From NCBI RefSeq assembly GCF_945859705.1, contig NC_079136.1, forward strand, positions 110,628,028 to 110,692,027: 64,000 bases of DNA. The letters run 5' to 3'. The notes beneath the pieces are model-generated. The model worked only from the letters and a program-made list of their open reading frames with translations. It ran no database searches and had not been told where the DNA came from. This document shows positions 24,801-39,800 of this stretch, in pieces. This DNA is from Episyrphus balteatus. Its lineage: Eukaryota; Arthropoda; Insecta; Diptera; Syrphidae. The translations under genes and the position numbers were made by a program. Positions within the stretch are counted from its first letter, which is position 1. Every line of letters begins with the position of its first letter.

Positions 24801-27800
24801 TCAATTTCTTACTTTTATTTCAGAGCAGCATCCCGAAAAAAAAATTGTATGGTGTGATACTGGTTTATTATTTTAAAAACTTGCCGTGTTATTGCAGTTT
24901 TCAAAAATGTATAAAAATTTCCAAAGTTGAAATTAGAACGAAAGATATTACAATTTAAATGTAACAAAACAGGGTTTTTCAGAGAAAAATAACAAACAAA
25001 AGTCGAGACTTTTATTCAAAAAGAAATAAACAAACAACAGTCGAGAAAATGTGTTTATTTTTCTTTGTTATTTTTCTCTGGAAAACCCTGTTTTGTTACA
25101 TTTAAATTGTAATATCTTTCGTTCTAATTTCAACTTTGGAAATTTTTATACATTTTTGAAAACTGCAATAACACGGCAAGTTTTTAAAATAATAAACCAG
25201 TATCACACCATACAATTTTTTTTTCGGGATGCTGCTCTGAAATAAAAGTAAGAAATTGAGTTTTTATAAAACATGAAACTGTTAATTAATTTGCAGCAAA
25301 ATGGCGTATGAAATAAAAAATGTTTTGATTAATTAATTATTTCCTATTATTAGGCAACGTTTTAGTGGAAGAATTGTAAAAAACAAAAATCAATTATGAG
25401 CGGAGGAAGCAAAATAATGATGCAAAGTCGGCATTTTTCGAAATTTCATAAAAACTGCATTAAATCGAAAACCGTAAGGATTTGCGATGAACAAGTTACC
25501 AAATTCTGAGAGCCCTTAAGTTGACCTATCAGCATATTTCGTTTGATCCATTACTTTTGGGACACCCTGTATAAAGGATTTCCGAATATCCCCAATCATT
25601 TTGATTTCGGTGTCAGAGTACAAACAAAATACATTAACAACGACCGACACGAGAAAGAGATTCGAAAAAGATTCCTTCTCGTTTCATTCACAATTGCAAA
25701 TAACAAAACGGAGATAAGCAACGCGCCATGAGAACATGACAATAAAATGTAATAACCTGCGTTATCACATTACTCGAGCTATAGATTGGGGATAGAAGGG
25801 GAACATTTTGATTTCGTTTCAGGATCATCAGGGAATTTTATTGATAAAAATATGCGAAACAAAATTGAGGGAAGCAACCATCAGACTGTGTATAAAAGGA
25901 TATGAGGGCGATTATTTATTGAAATCATTTTATCTTTTACGTGTATCTTTGTGCGATTTTTGTTTCGGAACTTTTTTTTTTGGAGTTCAAATAAAATAAA
26001 ATCACAAACCATAAAACAAAACCATTTGCCATTTGCAAGTATAAATTATTGAATTAGAGGGGGGATATGGTTGGGTGAAATAAGAGCGAATGGCTGTTGT
26101 TATGCGAAGTGAAGTTTGGGGCTACTAACAAAGTTGAAAAAGAAAATTTGGCGGACTAGTCAAAATAAAAAAAGCTTCAAACTGTCACAAAGTTTTGGAT
26201 ATGGGGAACTGGTAAAATGGAAGCTATTGATAAAAATATATACATATGTACATGAGTTTTCAAAAACGATGACGGTTTTTGTGGTAAAATTTAACATATA
26301 AAATCAAATATTTAACTAAAGAACATTCATATTTCAATATGATTCGGCGCCCGCAGTTTCTTTAAAAAAGTGCAGTCAAAATGCAATTCTTTAAAAAAAT
26401 ATAATAAATCTTATGTAATTTTTATATATACTTTATATTTATACTAATAGTATTTGAACAAAAAAAAAATCAATATTACATTCTCACCTGAACATCTTTC
26501 GAAAACATATTGTTGGTATACAATACTATAGAGCTGAAGTTTCTCACAGTATCAAATTCAAAAACAATTTCAACTGGTTTTCCCAACAGGTTTGGCGTAT
26601 CGTTTCTCCAGCCCACCCATTCGTAACCTGAAATAAAAACGATATTTTTAATTAATATGTCCTAAAAAATAAAAGTCCGACCGAATAGCAAAAGTATAAG
26701 ACGTCAAGATTATTTTTGACGATCTTACTGATCCGAAAGGAGAGGCGATAAGGATGAGAATACGCTTTGTAGCGGGACGAAATGCCATCACTTCCAGTAG
26801 TCAATTCACACATTTGGCGATCATCATCCAGATCATCAAACAATCAACCAAATTCTTCAAGGTAAAAGTCTGGATTTTTGAATGTCTCAAAAATCCGTTT
26901 GTCTTAAAAAAAGTCAAAAGCGGCTACCCATTTTTTCTATTTTTTTAATAAATTGATGCTTTTTTTAAAGTTGAAACAACTTTGATTTAAAGATGTTTTA
27001 TAACGGTAAACTACTTTGATTTTGAAATTTTCGTCTTCAACGCAAAATCATTCCGAAAAATAGTTGAATCAACGTGGTTTTCGTTGATTTTAAGTTGTTT
27101 TTTCCCTCAGTGTAAATGTATGTCTAATGAATGAAATATCGACTTAGTTTGTGTCGAAATTTTTTTGACGCTTTGAACTTCCGCCAATCATAAGTAGAAG
27201 GTGTAAATTAAGGAAGAGCTATGGCTCAAACAAAAAGTCGAAAAAAGAATGAAGGAATTCAAAATCCCAAAACAAGATGACTCAAAGGTTGTTTTAATAA
27301 CTGTTAAAGAGCTTATTCTGTCTCCTTTTTATCGCTAGCCCATAAAAATGCACAAAACTTTTTGAACACGTTTGCATTTTTTTTTGTGTTGCACAAGCTG
27401 AAGTTGTGATACATTGATTTAAACGATTCATATTTGTCAAACATCAAAACTTAACTTGTGTATATGAACATAAGTCCTTTAACTTTTTTTAAAGCCCTGA
27501 ATATATTTCAAAATATATCATACCTCTCACTTATTCATGCGAATCAAGGTTTTTTTTTATCTAGACTATAAATAGAAAGCTACACCTACCCACTCACTGG
27601 AAGCACAACAAAAAAATGATTTATGTATTATCATCTATTATGAACTTGCGTTTATTTTTTGTAGCTTTCACATTCTTCAGACATCTTTTTCTCTTGTTTT
27701 TTTTTTTTTTTTTTTTTTTGAATTCCCTGATTGTTTTTCCCCATTTTTTTGTTAAGTTGAAAACTTTTTCGCTACTTTATATCATCTGCGGATTTTCAAA

Positions 27801-30800
27801 ATAGAGTTGCGATAGTTAAATAACTTTCCACTCTTTTATAGACTAAGTTTTGCTAAATTCAACAGGACACCAGGAGAGGAGATAGACAAAACAAAAAAAA
27901 AAAAACTTCCTCTGAAACTTTTATTTTATTTCCTTTTTTCGTTGTTGTTTGCATCCCTCCTTTTTATTTTTGTTTCCCTTTTTCCCTCTGTTTTTGTTTA
28001 ACAAAAAATAGAAAACAATATATATATACCTACCGACATATAATAACTTTTCCTGCGATAATCGATTGTTTTGGGAACTTTGGCCTTCGAGCAGATGGAG
28101 TTTTCGGATACACCAACCATCGAACACAAAAGTTAGTCCATGTGGACATGGACACAGTGTCTATTAGGAAACAGGTCGAAATTTATGATATAAATACTAA
28201 TTAGTGTGTCAATATTATTGTTTTGGAATTTAATTATCACTTGGATTTCATTATCGGCAAAGGATGGGTGATATTTGTTCCGTTTCGGGATTCAGTATTC
28301 TGCATCCCAGCCAGTACCTAGGAAGCTAGAACTCTGGCTGAGGGTGTTATGAAATATTTTATGAAACCATGAACGAGAAGCGATACGTAGAGGGGCGACG
28401 CGACGTTGTGTATAGCAATTTTGTTGTGACCCAAAACTTAAACAACAAAGGAAAAGGATAACGTTATCCCATTTTTGGCAGTGTGGTGGGTGCAATTGCT
28501 ATTATGTGCAAGATAAACAATGTTTAAGCTTCCCCAAGGGGGTGAAAGTTCGGCCGGAGGGAGGTGGAAAATTATAATAGAAAACTTTTCACTTTGGCAT
28601 TAACTTTAGACTTTAGACGGAGAAATGGGAATTGAGAGTCGAGTCGAGTCGAGTAGAGTTTGCTATGGATGGAATGTGTACAGCGAATTTTGAACTGTTG
28701 GATGAAGATTTAACGTTTTCATTAACGAGTTATTTACTAAGCTTCCTTTAAACTTTTCAAACTTGGGAGGCGAAGGCAAAGGCGAAGGGAGTTCTAGAAA
28801 CGATTACCTTTTCATATTTCTTAGATGAATTTAATGCGTTGATTCTCTTTGCTTAAGTGAGATTGACTTTGAGTAGTTAAACCCAAGTTGAACGTTGATC
28901 TTTTTTTGCTTTTACTTATCAAAATTTTGCACATCAGACATGTCCTTTTGATATTCGCCTTGAAAATTTAAATCCCCAGTCAAAAATATATCTAAAAATA
29001 TATGTAACTTACCTTTGCCAAATCCATGAATATCCGTACGGAAGTTATCTTTTCCTTTTTGTCCATCGACTAACTGACCAAGACCACCAACAAATTTATC
29101 ATCTTCTTCGTGGCCATCATAAGTTTTATCTGATAAATCGATTTCAATTCCACGTTGAACACCTTTGGGTAAAGTGTAGGATACAATTCCCTCTGGAAGA
29201 TGAAAAATAAAAAAAAAGGAAAATATAAGTAAATATAGCTTAGATGATGAGGATAGATAGGATATAAATGTACCTATTGTAAATTTTTGTTTGTATATTT
29301 AAGGAAGTAAAAGGAAAAGATTCTTTTGAAAAAAAAGTTCGTGATAACAGAATTGGCTGCAATAAAAATATTACAAAACTGATTTCTGTTGGAGATATTG
29401 ATATTTTATTTTGTGAGTTTGTTGTGAAAACAAATTTATATTGCAGCATTTTTATTGTATGATATTTTGAAATCTATGTTACAGTTAAATAAAATAAAAA
29501 GTTCCCCTTTATTTACAATTAAAATTCAGAATTTGAAAAGATGTAAGGCCAAAGGAATTAGTTTATAAGCATGTGAAGAGTAAATGAAATCTTTTCGCAT
29601 GAAACTGAACAATCAATTTTTTTGACTCTCCGAAAATTAAATAGAAAATCAAAACTATTCAAATATGATATTCTGTTCTAACCACAAAAATAAAGAGGTG
29701 CTGTTTTAATTGCATGCATTGAAAAAAGTTTTTGGTTCTATCAATAAACATCAAAACTTCAATCAAAATTTCATTTATTTAAGTTGCTTGTATAGACATT
29801 TTGTTTTGTAAAAGAATTTGTATTGACCCAATTTGTATTTACGACTATTTTATATCTAAATAGCAGCTAGTACTCTCTATCAAAACATAACAACGAAGAG
29901 AAAAACACTTATTCGACAAAACATCTCGTTCAAAAACAAAACTTTTCCAAACAGAATCCCAACCTAAATTGAAATTTTAAATATTTTTAAACTGAAAAAA
30001 AAACCACTTAATTGATTCAAAAACCATAAAATGTCATGTCAAAGAAAATGAGACATCGCATCGCAGCCAAAGAGCAAAAAAATAAAGTCAAGTATCAAGT
30101 TCACAAGCGGGCGGAAGGCAACATTTTATTAGCTTGACTCTGGGTATACTTATGCTTATATATGTTATCACAGCCGTTTTTCAGTCCTAAGTCCAATTTC
30201 GACTCCGGCGTGTTGCCCTGTTTTCTTTTTCATGTTACAAGTGCAATAAAATCGTAAGTTTTGAGATTTTATTTCAATTTCATTGCTGTGTTTTGCTTTA
30301 TTTAGAATATTTTTTATTTTGAATTTTATAGAAAATGTGTTCGTTTGTTTTTTAACGATCGTTTTTTATATGCGTTGACTTTTTGTACGCTGTTCATTTC
30401 CCCTTCTGCTTCTATAAAGTTGTGTCTTAAATATTCGTTCCAGATGTCAACCTTTAAATGTCACAACTTGTGATTCTTTTCTTCAATTCTTCTGATGTTG
30501 TGTTGTTGTGTGATAACTTACCGATGCGATGCTGGCACACAATAAAAGGTATTAGAATTTAATTAAAATGAGAAAATTAATTTATATCAAATCGATTCAG
30601 CGAGGCCGAGACCAAGGGACACAAAACCAAACACAAATTCAAGACACAGATGATGACAAAAGCCTTGACACAGTGGATATTACTTTCGAATGATTGGGAC
30701 CTAACAATAGATGCCGGCATTGTGTATCGGGGAATGGTTTACTGTGGGAAACGTTTAAACCATTCAAGCTGCTTCAAAATGGATTATCATAAGCTTTTCT

Positions 30801-33800
30801 CGAGACACGGATAGGGACCGAGCAAGAGCGAAGATTTGATGTCAGTTTCATATGCACAAGCAATTAACTTGCTTCATTATAATAATTTCCAAAGAAAGGA
30901 CAGTTCACAAGTGCGGATAGCCTGTGGATGACTAAGGAACAATGAGAAGAGAAAGGAAGATGTTTTGACAATGTCTTCAGCCTTTTAAGGAAAGATGACG
31001 CATTTAATATATCTTCTGTGTGCTTTGAACCAAAGATTGTATATATACCTACGAGTGAAAAGAAGAGAAAATTCTTTGGGTTTTTGTTAGAATTTTCTTT
31101 GAAATTGTTGCTTATGCTAGTTTGTGTTTGTGGGGATAGTGTCGTTGTTCTTTATCGTCGTTGGTTCTTTAAGATAGGTCATTGGCTTGGTTATCTACTT
31201 TACTGTGTTTTATAAAGATAAAGGTTAAAGGAAATGTGATTTTAACTGGCATAATGAATTGAGAGCTGTTGAATAATTAAGGTGCCAGTCTGTGCGGCTC
31301 CTTTAGAGTCGTTTATAGAAAACGAAAACAAAAGAAAAATTTAAGCTAAGAGGTTGAATGAAGTCGCAGGGACACTGCTTCTTTAATTCAATTATATTCT
31401 AGATTCTGTTATAGTTAAAGTTTAGGCATTTTTGCCCCCTGGAGTGCTATAAAAAGATCAATATTAACAATAATTGGTGCAGTTACAAATTCTTAAAGCT
31501 GGTTTGAAGTGAAAACGCTTCCAAGCAATACTTAAATATTTTCAAATAAATTGTTAATTATATTGGAAAAAATAAAAGAGACAAGGTTGCAATCCACACT
31601 GGTAAATTCTCATTGGTGCATTTGGAAACTAGATATTCGATGACGCTTTTTTTTAGAAATTTGTGATTTGATAAGTTCAAAATTTAAAACCTTTTTATAT
31701 CACGTTAAGGAAATATCAGGAACTAGATATTTAGGCAACGTCATTTTCTGAACGGAGATTTGAGTAAATTGACTAAATTAGTTTGTATTATTGTCAAATT
31801 TCGAAATTTATTTGAGAGTATTAAAGATCGCATGGCCCAAACACCATATATCAATTAAATTTAATAAATAATATTAATTAAGACCGATAATGCACTTTTT
31901 ACTCCTTTTTCACACAAATAAATTTAATCTGTTACCGTAATTCTGAAATTAAAAACAATCAGCTGTCAAGTAGACAAAACAAACTTTCCTACATTTTTAG
32001 AGAAAATTTTCTTGACTAGCTTTTCGGTCAGCTTTCCAATAAAATTACCTAATTTGGAAGACATTTTTTTGACAGTTGTTGATAAATCAGAGACCGATAG
32101 TCCCTAACGTTTCTGAACCTGTCCATTGAAAACTTTCAGTTTTAAATAATTAAAAAAAAAAATCACGAACGACTGGATCACATTAGCTTGCTATTGTAGA
32201 AAAAATTTTATAAGTATGGCATTCTTATAAAATTATTTAAAATGGATAGCTTATTTGATAATTATTTTTGACTAGTCGAGTTTAAAATTACTCCGAACGT
32301 TTCACATTAAATTGCATTGAGGTCTCTATATTTAAACTTTTTGTAGGTACTACAAAATCGCATGCTCAAAAGTCCTGCTTATATCCTCAGGTGGAACGTA
32401 AGAATGAGTCACACTTTTTTGTGCATATAGACAGTGTTTTCATGTCAAAAAAAAAAAATAATATGTTCTTATGGCACTTCTTTGGGAATTTTTGACAGTT
32501 GCAGTGAAGAATTATAAATAAATACCTATACGAGCACATTCTATAAACTTTTTTCCAATTCACCAATAACTGTTATAACTCAAAATTCCAAGGAAAAATA
32601 TTAAATGTTCTCTCCTGTTCTTCATTTGAAAATCTAATCAGTTGAAGGTCGTCACAACTAATTAGTCACAAAATTGAGGTTTCCTGTTTTATCTCCCTCG
32701 ATATTATTCAAAGTAGAACGATAACACATGTTCATGACTATAAGCCACACTAACTCTCTTGTGCTCCTACATACATAAATTCGCTTATGCTGATCTAATT
32801 ACCTTCAATTCCACTTCTCCTTTTTTTGATGTTTAAAATATTCATTTCTTCGTTTATTTCTCCCCCTTAATTCAAATTTAAAACGAAAATAATTTCAGTA
32901 ATAATTCGAGAATCACTAGCAACACGCGTTAAAGACCTCAATTTGATTTAATATTGTAACAACAACAACAAAAACAACATCAGTTCATATAAAACTTATA
33001 CACTCTACAACATCCGCTTCTAATTGTACAATTCCACCACCAAAAAACACTATTCCAAAGGCAATGTCCTTGCTTTGAGGAAAATTTAAATGACTTTGTG
33101 CTCCTGTTTCGCCCTTATTACCTTCCGTCGCGTCATGTCGTCGGAATCGTCGTCGTCTCGTCTTGATCTTTGGTGTTTTCGTCAAAAATTTAAGAACTTT
33201 GGAAGACCCACCAGATGTAGCAGATGACTGAGTGACTATGCAATAACACTCTTGGCGAATCCCCGCACATGTAACGGCACCACCGCCACTATACCACCGC
33301 CACGGAATACAGTGTGGCTGACATCGAGGGGGGAAATTACATATTTATTTCCAAGTCAAAACAGTGACATGTTTTTAATTAAGAGGCGTGATAAATGGCA
33401 GCAGTAAATTTCAAAATGAAAATGGTATCCTTTGGAGCGCGTCACATCAGTCAAGGGCGCATTTCTTAGGTTGTAGCTTGTAGGTATACATATGTAATGC
33501 GAAGAAAGGAGAACCTACATATTTTCTTTGAATTTCCAATGTCAAAACCACCAACCACTTCTTCATTACCAGGAGCGTAGTTATAATTTCGGAATGAGAC
33601 AACGTGTTTTCCTGCAGGACAACTAACAACTTAGACTCCAAATTTGACTTAATATCGAGCGAGTGAAATTGAACTTCGTTCTTAATTTTCCACTAAAGAT
33701 ATTTTTTATTTTCATAGCGAGATACGATCCTCTTAGGGCAACGACTCAATTCAACGATGTTTCATTGAACTTTCATTTGAGTCTTATTTAATAGCATCTG

Positions 33801-36800
33801 GAACGTTTTGCAATCTGAAGTTACCCGTTTAAAAATTAAATTCCGCAGCCGCACCACCGCTGCACCATATTTTGACCACAGCTGCACCACGTCCGCACCA
33901 TTTTATTTTGAAAAACTACTTATGAAAAAAATTCGCTGCACCACCGCCGCCGCACCACGACTGCATCATGATCAAAAATTCTGTTCTCGAACTTATACAA
34001 ATGTTAAGTCGCTTCAAAGTTATTTTGACTTAAGCAACAAATTACCAGTTCTTACAAACATGACTTGGTGGTCGAGTGGTTAAGGCGTTGGACTTCTAAT
34101 TGAAAGTGCTCTGGATAGATACTCGGGTTCGAATATCCTTCTCGTCAGTAGTTTTTTTTTTAATTTTTCAACAATCCAAAATTATGTATTATGGTGCAGC
34201 GAATTTTTCTTATAAAATGAAATTGTGCGGACGTGGTGCAGTCGTGGTGCTGCGATGGTGCGCCGAAATCAATATCTATATTTTTCTCGGGTAGACTATC
34301 AGAAGAATAATGTCAATATATAAAAACCTTGATTCGTAGGAATAAGCCTCGACTGTGGTTTATCTGTCTAATGAAAAATTGACTCTAAATAGAAAAAACG
34401 AATTTGCAGGTTTTTGTAAATTCCATTTGATATGTGTTGCAAACTATCTACAAAAAAAAATGCTCTACAAACTTGAAAACTCAGTCAATTTCCAAAAAAA
34501 AAGGATTATGCTTTTAATTTTTGAATAAAAATTGATCATAGCTTTGGAATATTTCAAATGAAAAAAAATGGTTTTAATAGCGTATTATTTTGAAACAAAG
34601 TCAGTTCAAATGATTTTAACATTTTTTTTTTGTTTATCAAATGTTAGGTTTGAAAATTTATTTTTCAAAAACCATCAAAACTCTTTTGGGTACATGTATT
34701 TTGTTTTCTTTTCATTTAACGTTGAGCAGGGGTAAATTGGCCACCTTTGCTATACATTTTATTTTCCTTTTTTCGAAACAACTTTCACGTTCTTTTAATG
34801 CAAACCAGATTATTTAATATTTCGTCTTCTAATTTTATGGTAACACCAGTCTTGTTAAGAGATACCTTCGTTTGGTAAATATTTTTTTTTTGCCAAGCAT
34901 ACAGCAAAAAGAATCTAACAATAACATATATGTATGTACCTATAAGGAAAGACTCTCTTATGTAACACTCTAGCTTTTTTTATCCCTTTAACGGCCCTGC
35001 TTGTAAGAAGGTTTTTGTGACACTCAAGAGTCGCATTGGCATCACATGAACTTGATTTCCAAGAAAATCTATACGATGCTGACTGCTTTCTGACATAATT
35101 AATGTGGAACATTTGAAATTGAAGAAAAGCCACAATTAACAGGACGCGACTAGAAGATGCGCGCATGCAAGTCACAAGTTGAATTTCATATGCATCCTCA
35201 GTCTAGACACCTGTTTTACGACTACGATGAGTGGCTGGAAGTTTCTTTGTTCATATGAGATACGATCCGAGAAATTTATTACCCGAACCCAATGTCTGTA
35301 AAGATGCACCAAAACTATACCAGGACATCTATTAGACATCAGAATCTATTTTCAATTCAATTCTATTGATTAAATTAAAAGTTATAAAAAAAAAAACAGA
35401 AAACACGAAAACACCAGAGCCTTGGGGTGCATAATTTATAACCTCATTAGCGATTAAAAGTGACATCAACCGACACTTAGGAACAAGCATCAGACATCAT
35501 TTTCAGTTGCACTGTCTTCTGAAAGCTACACGAGGAGCATATCATCTAAAATCTCGATATGGTGCGGTGGTGCATCATCTTGGCAGCTCCAGCTGTGATG
35601 CGGGAGGAGATGTTTACGAGTAATAGCTTAGTTCGATTTTTCTCTACATTATCTTCGCGCATCGTTGGTTACATATTGGGTAATACGATACTGGAGTACA
35701 TCAGATATCCGCTGAAAGTAGAGGATTACACATTTTGAAGGCGTTCTATTGAGAATAGGTTGGATGTGGAGGAGGCCTATAAGATGATTTCAATGACAAC
35801 GAGCATCAGAAGAGTCTTTATATGTACAATGTACGGTACGTATATTGATAAGTCAGGCAGCTTAAATGTAATTGAATATTTTGTATAGCCGCTGTATTTA
35901 AGCGTGTTTGTACAGCTTATATCCATGTACATGAATTGATGCGAGTACGTATTAGTATACAAAGAGTATATCTGTGTAAGATCTTATGAATAATTTCGTA
36001 TCTAGGAAGTTCTCTTCGGATTTCTGTATTATGTGATATTTAGTTACACATGAATGTTTATTGTGCAAAAGATGTTACGTGTGTGTTGGGTTGGGGATGG
36101 AAAGTGAACAGCAGATTGTCATGTTCTATTAAATGCGAAATTGTATTTTATAACAATTGTTATAGCTAGGTAAGCACAGGCATAGATACATATATAGAAA
36201 AAAAAATCAACCCTTTTTTTTGAGAGAGAAAAATATCCTATACCAGTAGGTAAGTGTCTTTAAATTTAAGTGTTATTACATGTTTTGTTGAGGGAGATTG
36301 ACATTGTTGTCAACTGTAACGTAATATAATCGGAAGTCGTTTAAATTCAGCAGAAAAAAAAAACTTGGAGAATCTGAAAATCTGAAATTTAAATAATGAA
36401 AACGAAAATGTACAAGCACATACTTCTTTGAAGGGCAAACATGTTTTTTCTTTAACAACGCGAAAACAAATTTAAAAAGTAAATTTTTTTCCAATTTGAT
36501 GATTTTCAGTGTTGGAAATTGGGGCATATAGTCTAGACCCTTTTGGATGGAACAAATTCGTTCAAGAGTTTTTATTGCTGATTATGATTCCTTGGCATAC
36601 AAGAATACTCCAGCCAAAAGTGCTACTAAATCCATTGGTGCATTTCTGAGAAAACGGCAACACTGGTCGGTTTTCAGTTTTTTTGATTTAACTCGAAAAC
36701 CAAGCCTGACTTTGAAATTGTTCAAAGACACTTTTCATAGCAAATTAAATTTTCTGTCAAGTTAAGATGGTTAAAAAATTTTAAAAATTATTTTTGACTA

Positions 36801-39800
36801 AAATTCTAACCTAAAATCAAAGAAAAAAAAGTTAAAAAATTGACAATTTTATTTTTTTTTACTAAATCAAGGGGCATTTTGTGTATGTAGCCGAGACGTC
36901 CAAACTTTGTACTAATGAAATAAAGTAGAGGTAAAATCCTTTGATAATATGCAATTTTTAATTTTTTTTGTCAAGAAACAACTTAAATGTACCTATTCAA
37001 AAACTAGCACTTTTTCTAAATTTTTGACTTTTTTAGTGAAAAGCAAGATTTTAAAACTCGATAAAATCCTATTAATTGGTAACTTTTAGACTTTTAAAGT
37101 AAACATACTTCGAGGGATTGATTTAATATAAACTAAATATGACAAACAAAAAAATTTATTTGCATCCTTATGGCCTTTTGTGCAATTTTGTGTATGTGCA
37201 TTTTTATAAATTCGGGTCGAATGGATGGACGGAGAGCCATTAGCTTTGGTCTATTGCATAGAAGAACATTTAATACCAACTCTTTTACTGTTTTCAATGG
37301 CCTGAAAAACAATTCTTGTAAAATCCGCGACCAACGAAAAGTTTCTCTTGAAAAACGAAAAAAATACTGTAATGAGTTTGAAACAAAATAGCTCAGGCAA
37401 ATTAGTAAATCAAATTGCACTTTTCGCGGGACAAATTTTTTTCATGGAACGTGTTTAGGTGAATGTCCTGAATGAATTTTTTGGGATGATAAGATATCGG
37501 GAACAGCCGCCATCTTGGAAAAGAGGTCGGTGCCGTTTTTATTTTATAACTCCATTTTTACTCATTTAAACCAAAAATGTCCGAGGATAAACTTATTATC
37601 AATTAAATTATCTAAAAAATGATATACAAATGAATTCCGTGAGTTAGTTAAATTCAATTTTATAGTCGGTCAAAGTCCGGGTTCTTCTCGCTCGGTTAAG
37701 ACAATATGACATTTTTTCAAATATCTGAAGAACTTTTGATTTGTTTGGGATTTTCTTCAAGAATGAATTATAGCACTTTTAATTATCTATGAAATGAACC
37801 CTTTATTGTTTTTGTAACCATCACATTGTAGAAGCAACCAAACGTCGAGGTCATGATATACGATTTTTTAACTGAACTTATTTGGGATTTCAATAGTTCA
37901 AATAAACAATCAAAAATTAAACACAATAGTCTCGAAAAGGTAACGGCTTACACACCTCATATCTTGAGTTATACTTATCGTAATGCTGAGATTGAGGTGT
38001 TCATGTTTTGGAAAAATGACAGGGCATCAGTTCTTATATTTAGAATCTTAAATAGTGTCACTTTAGCTTATTCACGTTAATTGGAAAATTCACTTCATTT
38101 AAAACCTCGAAAACCATATAAAGGTTAACATTAAAGATTTCAAACTTTGAATTCAATATTTAGACGAATATAGTTAAAAAACTGTTTACTTATATTTTGG
38201 TTATACCTCCACTTCAAAAATTTGCTCGGTCTAATAGAAGAAAACTTGTTATTTTCTCACTTTTGACTAGTAGAATGTGAACTTCGACGTTAGATGGCTT
38301 ATACATTATGTTGGTTACAGTTTAGATAAAGGGCTCATTTTATAGATAATCAAAAGTGCTATAATTCATTCTTGAAGAAAATCCCAAACAAATCAAAAGT
38401 TCTTCAGATATTTGAAAAAATATCATATTGTCTTAACCTTGCGAGAAGAATTTGGACTTTGACCGACTATAAAATTGAATTTAACTAACTCACGGAATTC
38501 ATTTGTATATCATTTTTTAGATAATTTAATTGTGAATAAGTCTATCCTCGGACATTTTTGGTTTAAATGAGTAAAAATGGAGTTATAAAATAAAAACGGC
38601 ACCAACCTCTTTTCCAAGATGGCGGCTGTTCCCGATATCTTATCATCCCAAAAAATTCACTTTTACGATAAGGACATTCACCTAAACACGTTCCATGAAA
38701 AAAATTTGTCCCGCGAAAAGTGCAATTTGATTTACTAATTTGCCTGAGCTATTTTGTTTCAAACTCATTACAGTATTTTTTTCGTTTTTCAAGAGAAACT
38801 TTTCGTTGGTCGCGGATTTTACAAGAATTGTTTTTCAGGCCATTGAAAACAGTAAATGAGTTGGTATTAAATGTTCTTCTATGCAATAGACCAAAGCTAA
38901 TGGCTCTCCGTCCATCCATTCGACCCGTATTTATAAAAATGCACATACACAAAATTGCACAAAAGGCCATAAGGATGCAAATAAATTTTTTTGTTTGTCA
39001 TATTTAGTTTATATTAAATCAATCCCTCGAAGTATGTTTACTTTAAAAGTCTAAAAGTTACCAATTAATAGGATTTTATCGAGTTTTAAAAACTTGCTTT
39101 TCACTAAAAAAGTCAAAAATTTAGAAAAAGTGCTAGTTTTTGAATAGGTACATTTAAGTTGTTTCTTGACAAAAAAAATTAAAAATTACGTATTATCAAA
39201 GGATTTTACCTCTACTTTATTTCATTAGTACAAAGTTTGGACGTCCCGGCTACAGACACAAAATGCCCCTTGATTTAGTAAAAACAAATAAAATTGTCAA
39301 TTTTTTAACTTTTTTTTCTTTGATTTTAGGTTAGAATTTTAGTCAAAAATAATTTTTAAAATTTTTTAACCATCTTAACTTGACAGAAAATTTAATTTGC
39401 TATGAAAAGTGTCTTTGAACAATTTCAAAGTCAGGCTTGGTTTTCGAGTTAAATCAAAAAAACTGAAAACCGACCAGTGTTGCCGTTTTCTCAGAAATGC
39501 ACCAATGGATTTAGTAGCACTTTTGGCTGGAGTATTCTTGTATGCCAAGGAACCATAATCGCCAATAAAAAGTCTTGAACGAATTTGTTCTATTTTTGCT
39601 CTGGAGCTCGGGTCTATTAAATAGACTAATATTCCATAATAGGTATACGTTTTTTATTTGGAACAGCATGTACGTTGTTAATAGAAAGAATACGATCAAT
39701 GAATTAATGCGGGTAGGATAATGTTTTGCTGATTCGAAAACTGGTAACGAATTAATTGATTTCAGTGGCAGTCTTTTAGCAACGTGATAGAGGATTGTGG

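Larger units (their letters stand above)
22497..26487. other. Ddr intron with several elements
   Basis: Holds the opposed-array element (22760-23620), an AT-rich stretch, a GATGATGATGACGATGATGG-type trinucleotide run near 24317, and palindrome copy 2 (24491-25569). No exon was seen. Confidence 0.75.

Noticed and set aside
33265..33320. Further fragment of the GGTGCGG-ended element (CACCACCGCC units)
   Set aside because: Only about 40 bp of similar composition; too short to tell from chance.
34061..34148. Working tRNA gene
   Set aside because: A and B boxes are good but the acceptor stem does not pair and sister copies have lost the anticodon arm; it is a repeat-derived tRNA relic.
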